From contig CAYVAT010000059.1 of the NCBI GenBank assembly GCA_964449165.1, positions 1 through 14,801 on the forward strand: a stretch of 14,801 nt of DNA. The letters are read 5' to 3'. Origin of the DNA: CAYSCW01 sp964449165 (GTDB lineage Bacteria > Acidobacteriota > Aminicenantia > Aminicenantales > Aminicenantaceae). The stretch's first letter is position 1. Each line of letters begins with the position of its first letter. Both the position numbers and the translations under genes were made by a program. Below are positions 8,502-14,716 of this stretch, piece after piece. Below the pieces are notes generated by a model. It was not told the origin of the DNA. It made no database searches and saw nothing but the letters and a program-made list of their open reading frames with translations.

Positions 8502-9073
8502 CCCTCTTTTACCTCCTTGAAGGCTCGATCGATGGTTTTCATGTTCATCTCTACCACCTCCGGCCGTAATTTCTTACCCAAAGATATTCTGATTTTCTCT
8601 TTAAATCTTTGCAGATCCATAAGTTCAGTGATTTCCATTAAAGCTGCGACCATAGGCACATTTGGAATCGCTTTGCCCAATTCATCTCTGGCAATCGTGT
8701 AAGCATCCAAAGCATAGATTTTTCGATCCCCCAAACTAAGTCTCTCCCGGATAAGGGAAATATCAAACGTTGTGTTCATCAGGAAAAAGGTATTTTCCTT
8801 TGCTCCTCTGCTGATATCTACCATTCCCAGAAGCGAAGGATCTGTCACAACAACAATATCAGGATAATAGACCTGGCTATGAGTACGGATAGGCTTTTTG
8901 CTTATGCGGTTAAAAGCCAGAATGGGGGCGCCTCTCTTTTCAGCCCCGAATTCAGGAAAAGCCTGGATATAGATGCCTTTTTCTGTGGAGAGCACATCAG
9001 CTAATGTCACTGTTGCTGTTACCACTCCCTGTCCAGCTCGACCGTGCCAACGTATCTCAATAGTCTCTTTCAT
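8498..9073 (-). CDS. porG: 2-oxoacid:ferredoxin oxidoreductase gamma subunit
   Basis: A 191-residue gamma subunit, first gene of the por operon. The family signature is clear: GRAGQGVVTATVTLADVL near the N-terminus, then AFPEFGAEKRGAPILAFNRI. It forms the CoA-binding/structural domain III of the PFOR complex. A perfect AGGAGG lies 5 bases before the ATG, the strongest ribosome-binding site in this window. The 96-base gap upstream to recR should contain the operon promoter, but I found only weak -10-like AT-rich stretches there and no good -35. Confidence 0.95.
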   Translation of the reverse strand: MKETIEIRWHGRAGQGVVTATVTLADVLSTEKGIYIQAFPEFGAEKRGAPILAFNRISKKPIRTHSQVYYPDIVVVTDPSLLGMVDISRGAKENTFFLMNTTFDISLIRERLSLGDRKIYALDAYTIARDELGKAIPNVPMVAALMEITELMDLQRFKEKIRISLGKKLRPEVVEMNMKTIDRAFKEVKEG

Positions 9074-9169
9074 GTATCCTCCTTGTTTATTTAGAGTACA
9101 TAATACATAATTGCTAAGCTTGTTGCCTTAACATTTATATTAAACGGATTAAGCATTGTGGCCAGTCAT

Positions 9170-9778
9170 TCATGGTTCTTCTTTGAGCTCTGTCCTACCT
9201 TCTAAAGCCTTTTTGATGGTGACCTGGTCGGCATAATCCATTTCAGAGCCGATAGGCAATCCCATGGCCAGGCGGGTCAGTCTGATGCCGAAATCTTTTA
9301 ACATCTTAGCCATGTAAATGGCCGTTGCCTCTCCTTCTACAGTAGGGTTTGTGGCAATTATGATCTCCTTGAATTTTCCTTCTTTGATTCTATTGATCAG
9401 CTTTTCCAGCTTGAGCTCATCCGGACCTCGCCCTTTTAAAGGAGAAAGTGTGCCTAAGAGAACATGGTATCTTCCTCTATATATTCCTGTCTTTTCAATA
9501 GATGAAATGTTGAAAGGTTCCTCGACGATGCACAGCATCTCATCATCACGGTCTTGGTCGCTACAGTAGGCACAGGGATCTAAATCAGTCAGGCTATTGC
9601 AGATGGAACAGTGGAAAGTTCCGCTTTTGGCATCTTTTATGGCATTGGCCAGTCTATCTACTTCTTCCTGAGGCTGACCGATAAGATAGAATGCTATTCT
9701 CTGAGCCGTTTTGGCCCCGATGCTGGGGATTTTTTTGAGTTCTTCGATCAGACGATCTAAAGGTTGCCGCGTTTCCAT
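9170..9778 (-). CDS. recR: Recombination mediator RecR
   Basis: A 202-residue RecR, of normal family length. It works with RecF/RecO to load RecA on gapped DNA. The order is standard: an N-terminal helix-hairpin-helix (LKKIPSIGAKTAQRIAFYL, about 14-32), a four-cysteine zinc finger (C57, C60, C69, C72), a Toprim domain beginning CIVEEP (E86) and including TNPTVEGEATA, and the C-terminal TRLAMGLPIGSEMDYAD. It starts 2 bases after the ybaB stop. The ybaB-recR arrangement downstream of dnaX is conserved across bacteria. Confidence 0.97.
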   Translation of the reverse strand: METRQPLDRLIEELKKIPSIGAKTAQRIAFYLIGQPQEEVDRLANAIKDAKSGTFHCSICNSLTDLDPCAYCSDQDRDDEMLCIVEEPFNISSIEKTGIYRGRYHVLLGTLSPLKGRGPDELKLEKLINRIKEGKFKEIIIATNPTVEGEATAIYMAKMLKDFGIRLTRLAMGLPIGSEMDYADQVTIKKALEGRTELKEEP

Positions 9779-9780
9779 CT

Positions 9781-10092
9781 TCAGAACAGCCCAGGGATCT
9801 TCAAGCCAGGAGCCAGAGAGCCTAATTTTTGCGATAATGTCTCATCGACCTTAGCCCCTGCATCGTTGAAGGCTGCGATGATCAAGTCTTGAAGCATCTC
9901 GATGTCCTCCTTATTCACAACTTCTGGATCGATCTGGAGGGCGAGGAGGTTTTTAGTGCCATCCAGAGTTACTTTGACCATCCCCCCTCCACTCGATCCT
10001 TCAACCCGCATCTCCGCCAATTCTTTCTGGATCTTCTCCTGCATCTCTTTAGCTGTCTTCAACATTTTTTGAAAATTAGCTACACCTTTCAT
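9781..10092 (-). CDS. ybaB: YbaB/EbfC nucleoid-associated protein
   Basis: A 103-residue small DNA-binding protein of the YbaB/EbfC family. It shows the long N-terminal helix (QKMLKTAKEMQEKIQKELAE), the strand region GGGMVKVTLDGTKNLLALQIDPEV and the C-terminal helix DLIIAAFNDAGAKVDE. Members are dimers that bind DNA; their physiological role is still poorly defined. AAGGAG lies a few bases before the ATG. Context between dnaX and recR supports the call. A 257-base spacer, unusually long for this operon, separates it from dnaX. Confidence 0.96.
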   Translation of the reverse strand: MKGVANFQKMLKTAKEMQEKIQKELAEMRVEGSSGGGMVKVTLDGTKNLLALQIDPEVVNKEDIEMLQDLIIAAFNDAGAKVDETLSQKLGSLAPGLKIPGLF

Positions 10093-10151
10093 TTTTCTCT
10101 CCTTAATCCGGAAAAGCCAAAAAAAGAGTATCCGCTAATATTCCCCACTAA

Positions 10152-10347
10152 GGTTTTTAGGAATGAGCTGAGCGACCTTGAGACCCCGACCCAGCCTACC
10201 CTAGCCTTCCCGAAATGCTCTTCGAGGGAACCCGATGTAGTCGGGCGGCGAGGACTGTTTGAGCGAAGCGAGTTCCGCAGCCGCCGAGAAGAGCGTTGAG
10301 GGAATGGCGTTAAAAATCTGAAGGGAGCGAAGTCATTTCTAAAAACC
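10152..10347. repeat. Palindromic element in the dnaX-ybaB spacer
   Basis: Terminal arms 10152-10166 and 10333-10347 are inverted repeats matching at 14 of 15 positions (GGTTTTTAGGAATGA against its partner). Nested inside are GCTCTTC near 10217-10223 against GAAGAGC near 10288-10294, GGCGGC against GCCGCC, and a small CCCGA/TCGGG hairpin (10232-10246). The interior is more GC-rich than the flanking genes. It begins right after the dnaX stop, so it lies within the operon and would be transcribed. An 86-codon ORF on the minus strand (10089-10349) runs through it. I looked for the SRP RNA signature, because SRP RNA can neighbour dnaX, and did not find it. Confidence 0.75.
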
Positions 10348-10349
10348 AT

Positions 10350-12005
10350 CTATTCCTTATCCTTTGCTCTCTTGATAGGCTCAACCGAGAGTATCTGTGC
10401 TTTAAACATATCCATAAAATTTTGTACAGTTGGATCTTTTAAGGCTTTTTCTACTTCTCTCTCCCTTTTTCCCTCCTCCTCTACGATTTCTTCCAAAAGT
10501 TTGACTTCAACCTTTGCCCGGGCAATCTCGGATGCTATTTTCTCCAGTATCTTTCTCTGTTTTTGGAGTGTATCCATAAAAAACTTCTTTCCGCCTGAAA
10601 AGAATATCTCCAGAATTTTGGAGCCTTCTCCATCCTCTTTATCCCTGAATTTAAAAGAAGACGACTGAGAGAGAAGCGCTGCCAGAAAACTTTTTTCCTT
10701 CTGGACTCTTTCCAGCAATTCAGCATAGATGTCTTTTTTCTGTTCCTTATCTTTGGCTTCATCCTGAACTTGAGGGAGCGGAATAGGCTTATCCCCTTTT
10801 TCTTCTTCTTCCCCACCCAAGGAAGATATGGGAGTGAGATTTTTGGCTGGTTGTGGCTTTAGAATTCCCTTCTTCATCTGCTCCAATTCCAATAAGATAT
10901 CCTTAAGAGGCGTGACCTTCTTGAAATGGCAGAGCTTAACCAGTAAGACTTCCAGATAGATTCTGGGATGAGAAGAAAATCTCAATCCCTGCTCTCCTTG
11001 TTGAAGAGCCACCAAGTAGCGAAGGATCTCCTCTGGGGATGCTCTCTCCGCCTCTTCCTTTAGTTTTTGAACATCTTCTTCTCTTAAAGGCAGAAACTCC
11101 TGCGGATTCTTAACTGAGGAGACCAGAAGCATATTCCTGAAATGCTGAATGAGCTCCTTATGGAAAAAGCGGAGGTCATAGCCATTATCTATAACTTTTT
11201 CAACCAATGAAAAAATTTGATCAGGCTTTTCTTGGATGATGGCGGATGAAAACTCAAAAAGGATCTCCCGGTTCATCACTCCCAGAATCTCTTTTAAATC
11301 TTCATCGTTAATGTGCTCTCCTGAAAAGGCGACAGCCTGATCAAGCAAGCTCTGGGCATCACGTAAACTGCCATCAGCAGCCTCGGCGATAAGATTTAAG
11401 CCGAAAGAAGAAATAGTAATGTTCTCCTTCTGGGTGATGCTCAGAAGGTGGTTGATGATTTCCTTCTGAGAGATCTTCTTGAACTCGAAATGCTGACAGC
11501 GGGAAACGATAGTGGCTGGAACCTTATGGAATTCTGTGGTGGCAAAGATAAAGATGGTATGAGGAGGAGGTTCCTCCAGTGTCTTGAGAAGAGCATTGAA
11601 AGCTTCTCGCGTTAGCATATGGACTTCGTCTATAATGATGACTTTGTACCGGCTGTGGATAGGCTTGTATTTAACTCCTTCTCGAAGAGATCTGACCTCA
11701 TCGATCCCACGGTTCGAAGCGCCGTCGATCTCTAAAACATCCACTGAGCGGTCCTCATCCACTGCCCTGCAGAACTCGCATTTATTGCAGGGCGTGGGTG
11801 TGGGGCCGTGTTGACAGTTGAGAGCTTTGGCCAGTATCCGGGCCGCTGTGGTCTTGCCCACGCCTCGCATCCCCGAGAAGATATAGGCTTGGGCCACACG
11901 ATTATTCTTGATAGCGTTCTGAAGAGTCTGGACTACAGGCTTCTGGCCAATCATTTCCTCGAACGTTTTAGGCCTGTATTTTCGTGCGTATATGAGATAT
12001 GTCAT
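10350..12005 (-). CDS. dnaX: DNA polymerase III clamp-loader subunit tau/gamma
   Basis: A 551-residue clamp-loader ATPase that opens the sliding clamp and organises the replisome. I start at the ATG at 12005 because the family begins M-[ST]-Y-x-x-x-ARK-[WY]-RP, as here (MTYLIYARKYRP). The longer reading would need a TTG at 12038. Walker A is GMRGVGKT (45-52), zinc ligands are C64, C73, C76 and C79, DEVH sits at 126-129 and the SRC motif at 168-170. AAA+ domain III covers about 220-360. A charged, low-complexity linker near 375-430 and a C-terminal domain follow, corresponding to tau. An A6 run at codons 423-424 might allow a shorter gamma form. The gene heads the dnaX-ybaB-recR operon. Confidence 0.96.
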   Translation of the reverse strand: MTYLIYARKYRPKTFEEMIGQKPVVQTLQNAIKNNRVAQAYIFSGMRGVGKTTAARILAKALNCQHGPTPTPCNKCEFCRAVDEDRSVDVLEIDGASNRGIDEVRSLREGVKYKPIHSRYKVIIIDEVHMLTREAFNALLKTLEEPPPHTIFIFATTEFHKVPATIVSRCQHFEFKKISQKEIINHLLSITQKENITISSFGLNLIAEAADGSLRDAQSLLDQAVAFSGEHINDEDLKEILGVMNREILFEFSSAIIQEKPDQIFSLVEKVIDNGYDLRFFHKELIQHFRNMLLVSSVKNPQEFLPLREEDVQKLKEEAERASPEEILRYLVALQQGEQGLRFSSHPRIYLEVLLVKLCHFKKVTPLKDILLELEQMKKGILKPQPAKNLTPISSLGGEEEEKGDKPIPLPQVQDEAKDKEQKKDIYAELLERVQKEKSFLAALLSQSSSFKFRDKEDGEGSKILEIFFSGGKKFFMDTLQKQRKILEKIASEIARAKVEVKLLEEIVEEEGKREREVEKALKDPTVQNFMDMFKAQILSVEPIKRAKDKE

Positions 12006-12061
12006 TTTAAGAAGGTTAAAAGGGAGAGGGTAGGACAACTACCTTCTAAATCTTAAACAAT

Positions 12062-12089
12062 ATATTATCACAATTTCCATGGATTTCAA
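12062..12089 (-). promoter_or_regulatory. Possible dnaX operon promoter
   Basis: On the minus strand TTGAAA (12084-12089) and TAATAT (12062-12067) lie 16 bases apart, upstream of dnaX. The -35 matches at five of six positions and the -10 at four of six. A TG-extended alternative (TGTGATAAT) overlaps the same stretch. Location fits, but the match is modest. Confidence 0.35.
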
Positions 12090-12127
12090 ATAAAGAAAAG
12101 AGGCTGTACTGCATCCTCATCTCCTCT

Positions 12128-12207
12128 GGGGTCAGGCTTCGTCTTTCATGTTAGGCCAAAAGCTATATTCTTGCTTTGTCCTTTCATTCCTGATGAAGCC
12201 TGACCCC
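12128..12207 (+). repeat. 80-bp palindromic element, copy 1
   Basis: The element begins GGGGTCAGGCTTC and ends GAAGCCTGACCCC, perfect 13-bp terminal inverted repeats. Inside, AAAGC and GCTTT form a short central hairpin. It is 80 bp and, as reverse complement, matches the copy at 14480-14559 at 76 of 80 positions. It sits between dnaX and the EamA gene. No clear target-site duplication is visible. The size and ends suggest a REP/MITE-like non-autonomous mobile sequence; that is inference. Confidence 0.88.
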
Positions 12208-12265
12208 GAATACAAAGCCAAATAAAAAGTTGCTTGCTCTGCCTTTTTTTTATATTGTTTTAAGG

Positions 12266-13168
12266 ATGAATGAGCGGAGAAGCCTCCTGGAAATTCATGT
12301 GGCTGTTCTCTTCTTTGGGCTGGCTGGTCTTTTTGGCAAATGGCTCTCTTTCTCCCCTGTAATCATCGTTTTAGGCCGGGTATTCTTTGCCAGCATCACT
12401 TTGATTCTTTTCCTCTGGTATACCGGAGAGAGATTAAAGATAGAACCTTCTAAACATTATTTTTTCCTCTTTCTTCTCGGTCTCTTGCTTTCTGTGCACT
12501 GGATCTCCTTTTTTCAATCGATTCAAGTTTCAACGGTGGCTGTAGGCCTTCTCTCCTTTTCCTGCTATCCTGTGCTGACTGCATTTTTTGAGCCCCTTTT
12601 CTTCAAGGAGAGGTTGATCAAGATCAACATCTTCTATGCATTGCTGTGTACTATCGGCATTTTCCTCATCATTCCCCGATTCGAGCTTAAAAACACAGTC
12701 TATAGAGGTGTCCTCTGGGGGATTTTTTCGGGTATGACCTTTGCTGTACTCACCATATTGAACAGGAAATTCTCACAGCGGCTTTCCAGTTTGTTGATTG
12801 CCTTCTACCAAGATTTTTTTGCCGCGTTGCTCCTTCTTCCTCTTTTCTTCATCATCAAGCCACGCCTGGATTCAAAGGATATCCTCCTTCTCATTCTTTT
12901 GGGTGTTTTTTGCACAGCAGCAGCCCACAGCTTATTCATAAAAGGAATGAGATATATAAAAGCCCAAACAGCCAGTATTATCAACTCTTTAGAGCCAGTC
13001 TATGGGATCATCCTTGCTTTCTTTCTCCTTGATGAAGTTCCTTCTCTGAGAATCATCCTTGGAGGAGCTGTTATTCTTGCCGCAGCTCTTGCTGTGACCA
13101 TATCCTCAGGGTCAGGAATCCCTAATTTTTACACTACGAAAAGGTCAAGAAATGAGAACAAAATTTGA
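12266..13168 (+). CDS. EamA/DMT-superfamily membrane transporter
   Basis: About 300 residues, very hydrophobic, with roughly ten predicted membrane helices in two EamA repeats. It opens with the recognisable VAVLFFGLAGLFGKWL and later GRVFFASITLILFLWY. The second half ends SIINSLEPVYGIILAFFLLDE followed by a final helix with GGAVILAAALA. Such proteins are inner-membrane exporters of metabolites, amino acids or drugs; substrate cannot be predicted. I prefer the ATG at 12266 over the TTG at 12230, because the latter lacks a Shine-Dalgarno and adds 12 residues atypical for the family, but AAGG lies directly against the 12266 ATG, so neither start is ideal. A TATATT 10 bases upstream may mean a very short leader. 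Convergent with the DUF6600-type gene. Confidence 0.88.
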   Translation: MNERRSLLEIHVAVLFFGLAGLFGKWLSFSPVIIVLGRVFFASITLILFLWYTGERLKIEPSKHYFFLFLLGLLLSVHWISFFQSIQVSTVAVGLLSFSCYPVLTAFFEPLFFKERLIKINIFYALLCTIGIFLIIPRFELKNTVYRGVLWGIFSGMTFAVLTILNRKFSQRLSSLLIAFYQDFFAALLLLPLFFIIKPRLDSKDILLLILLGVFCTAAAHSLFIKGMRYIKAQTASIINSLEPVYGIILAFFLLDEVPSLRIILGGAVILAAALAVTISSGSGIPNFYTTKRSRNENKI

Positions 13169-13195
13169 AATGGTTAATCTGAAATTATTCCTGAG

Positions 13196-13219
13196 GATAT
13201 CGTCAAAAAATATTCGATA
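13196..13219. terminator. Weak hairpin between convergent genes
   Basis: ATATCG and CGATAT form a 6-bp stem around an AT-rich loop in the 71-base gap where the EamA gene and the lipoprotein gene converge. No U-tract follows, so terminator function is only suggested by position. Confidence 0.2.
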
Positions 13220-13239
13220 TAGACCTGCTTGGGAAAAAG

Positions 13240-14379
13240 TTAGTCTTTCTTCTTGATTTTTTTCTTGGTGGATTTCTCTTTTTCTTCTTTGTGTCTCTTT
13301 ACTATTCTGGACTTCTCTTTCTGGTGATCAATCTTGAGTTTGTCAACTTCCCCTTCGTATTTTTTTTCAATTTTTTTCTTCTCGGCCTCATTCTTGGCCA
13401 CTTCCTCTTCTTTTTCCTGTTTCTTCTTGATCCGGCTGATTTCCTCCTTCTGACTTTCTTCCAAGAGTCTTACTTCTCGCTCCTGAGTCTCTTTCAGGCG
13501 GACTTCCGCATCTTCCTTCTTCAGGGAGATGTTGGATATTTTCTCTATTGCCTCATCTTTCTTTAAAACTGTTCTGGGCTTAGCTGCCTCATCTTTGCTC
13601 AGGGAAGGTCTGTAGATTTCAACATCCTTAGCTGTAAGCCTTGACACCTGGGGCCTTCGAGCATCCCTCAACTCATAGGGTGTGATTGTTTTTTTTGTCA
13701 CGTTTCTGATGACATCGATGTCGATGCCTCTGTTTATAACCTTTCGGTTGCGAACAATGATATTGGTATGGATGACGGTGAAGTTGACGATTGTGGTGTT
13801 GCGCTCATAGGGAAGAACATAGAGATAAACAGAGTTGTCCAAGAAATATCTTCCTTCCACGAAAATCCAGAAGGTGGGCGGCAGAGAAAAAGGTAGGGAC
13901 GTAATACCCACTCCGGCAACGAATCTTGCCTGAGGAGGCAGAGGTGCCCAGCCTATATAGATATTGCCTCTTCTCCAGGTCACCCAGGCTGGACCCCAGA
14001 CAGTATCAGGAACCCAATACCAGCCAAGCTCCACATCCCAGCCCCAACGGCCATAATGAAAGGGCGCCCATCCCCATTCAAACCGGGAAATCCAGGTCCA
14101 TCCATAATCGGTCCAAACCCAGTGCCCATAGGTATAAGGACGCCAGCCGTAGCGGGTTACTCTGGGAATCCAGACGTAATCATAGGGAGGATAGTAAACC
14201 CAACTTCCATAGTCGATTAAGTAGTCATAAAAATAGGATGTGTCCATCCTTGAGGGATAACCTCTCTCATAAGGCTCTTGCCTTTCGGGAGGAGGTCCTT
14301 CCTCAGAATAGGGAACATAAATAACACAGGCCGCTGTTATCAAAAGGCCTATTAAGATAAAAAAACCATATTTTTTCAT
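13240..14379 (-). CDS. DUF6600-type Trp/Tyr-rich lipoprotein with charged C-terminal coiled coil
   Basis: A 379-residue probable lipoprotein. A signal peptide ends in the lipobox-like ITAAC, with C18 as the lipidation site. Residues 60-144 contain 17 tryptophans and many tyrosines in irregular repeats such as YGWRPYTYGHWVW and WGWAPFHYGRWGWD, the pattern of DUF6600/YXWGXW proteins. A middle region (about 150-250) has many beta-branched residues. From about 255 to the end it is almost all Lys, Glu and Arg and is predicted to form a long coiled coil ending in a Lys tail. Function is unknown; an envelope or surface role is inferred from the lipobox. AAGGCGG lies upstream of the ATG, and a good promoter sits at 14408-14436. 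Confidence 0.85.
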   Translation of the reverse strand: MKKYGFFILIGLLITAACVIYVPYSEEGPPPERQEPYERGYPSRMDTSYFYDYLIDYGSWVYYPPYDYVWIPRVTRYGWRPYTYGHWVWTDYGWTWISRFEWGWAPFHYGRWGWDVELGWYWVPDTVWGPAWVTWRRGNIYIGWAPLPPQARFVAGVGITSLPFSLPPTFWIFVEGRYFLDNSVYLYVLPYERNTTIVNFTVIHTNIIVRNRKVINRGIDIDVIRNVTKKTITPYELRDARRPQVSRLTAKDVEIYRPSLSKDEAAKPRTVLKKDEAIEKISNISLKKEDAEVRLKETQEREVRLLEESQKEEISRIKKKQEKEEEVAKNEAEKKKIEKKYEGEVDKLKIDHQKEKSRIVKRHKEEKEKSTKKKIKKKD

Positions 14380-14407
14380 CGTTACACCGCCTTATCAGGA
14401 TAATTTA

Positions 14408-14436
14408 ATGATACTCGAGTCATGCTTTTTTTTCAA
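14408..14436 (-). promoter_or_regulatory. Sigma-70-type promoter of the DUF6600-type lipoprotein gene
   Basis: On the minus strand TTGAAA (14431-14436) and TATCAT (14408-14413) each match consensus at five of six bases with an ideal 17-base spacer. The predicted start of transcription leaves about 25 bases before the ATG at 14379. This is the best promoter match in the window. Confidence 0.6.
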
Positions 14437-14438
14437 AT

Positions 14439-14454
14439 TCACTTTATTCAGTGA
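14439..14454. promoter_or_regulatory. Small inverted repeat upstream of the promoter
   Basis: TCACT and AGTGA flank a 6-base centre directly upstream of the -35 box of the lipoprotein promoter. The position suits an activator or repressor site, but 5-bp arms arise easily by chance. Confidence 0.25.
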
Positions 14455-14479
14455 TAGCATTTTTATTTCTGGGGCACCT

Positions 14480-14559
14480 GGGGTCAGGCTTCATCAGGAA
14501 TGAAAGGACAAAGCAAGAATATAGCTTCTGGCATAACATGAATGACGAAGCCTGACTCC
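14480..14559 (-). repeat. 80-bp palindromic element, copy 2
   Basis: Same element as at 12128-12207 in opposite orientation, with four differences in 80 bp. One difference lies in the terminal repeat (CTCC instead of CCCC at the right end). A second CTGGGG occurs just before it at 14469-14474 and may be a remnant of another end. It is joined directly to the truncated stem-loop repeat at 14561. Confidence 0.88.
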
Positions 14560-14560
14560 A

Positions 14561-14605
14561 AAGGGGTGGGAAGGTCTTGGCAAGGATGGATCGGAACCAG
14601 CGCTT
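14561..14605. repeat. Stem-loop repeat, truncated copy B
   Basis: Matches the loop and right arm of copies A and C (GGGTGGGAAGGTCTTGGC, then GATGGATCGGAACC) but has no left arm. The break coincides with the end of the 80-bp element at 14559. Its right arm can pair with the left arm of copy C. Confidence 0.75.
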
Positions 14606-14625
14606 TTATTCAAGAATGTCCCTTT

Positions 14626-14707
14626 TAGGCGGTGGTTCCTGTCCATCCGAAGCCCATAGTGGAAGGGTGGGAGGGTCTTGGCGAGGATGGACAGGAACTG
14701 ACGCTTA
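14626..14707. repeat. Stem-loop repeat, copy C
   Basis: Arms 14626-14647 and 14686-14707 pair over 22 positions with one mismatch and a few wobbles, around a 38-base loop. Loop and arms match copy A closely, including GAAGCCCAT and GGGTGGGAGGGTCTTGGCGA. It begins 9 bases beyond the stop of the aminotransferase gene, so on that transcript it could stabilise the 3' end or help termination, although no U-tract follows. Confidence 0.85.
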
Positions 14708-14716
14708 TGGCAGTTC

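Larger units (their letters stand above)
14380..14716. other. 337-base intergenic region packed with repeats
   Basis: From left to right it holds the lipoprotein promoter and a small inverted repeat, the 80-bp palindrome, a half copy and then a full copy of the stem-loop repeat. I see no coding potential or transposase here. Confidence 0.8.

Noticed and set aside
9074..9169. Promoter for the por operon
   Set aside because: Several AT-rich -10-like hexamers (TATTAT, TATAAA) occur on the minus strand but none has a -35 match at acceptable spacing, so I did not call one.
9889..10299. 136-codon plus-strand ORF across ybaB and the palindromic spacer
   Set aside because: Its N-terminal part is antisense to ybaB and its C-terminal part is translated repeat; no independent support.
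10093..10349. SRP RNA gene next to dnaX
   Set aside because: In some bacteria SRP RNA neighbours dnaX, so I looked for the conserved apical-loop sequence GTCAGGTCCGGAAGGAAGCA in this spacer and in 12006-12229 and did not find it on either strand.
12006..12038. TTG start for dnaX, 11 codons upstream
   Set aside because: The family N-terminus MTYLIYARKYRP begins at the ATG at 12005, and the extra residues have no counterpart in DnaX proteins.
12128..14707. CRISPR array
   Set aside because: The repeats are palindromic, 80 bp or more, irregularly spaced and in differing orientation; there are no unique spacers of constant length and no cas gene.
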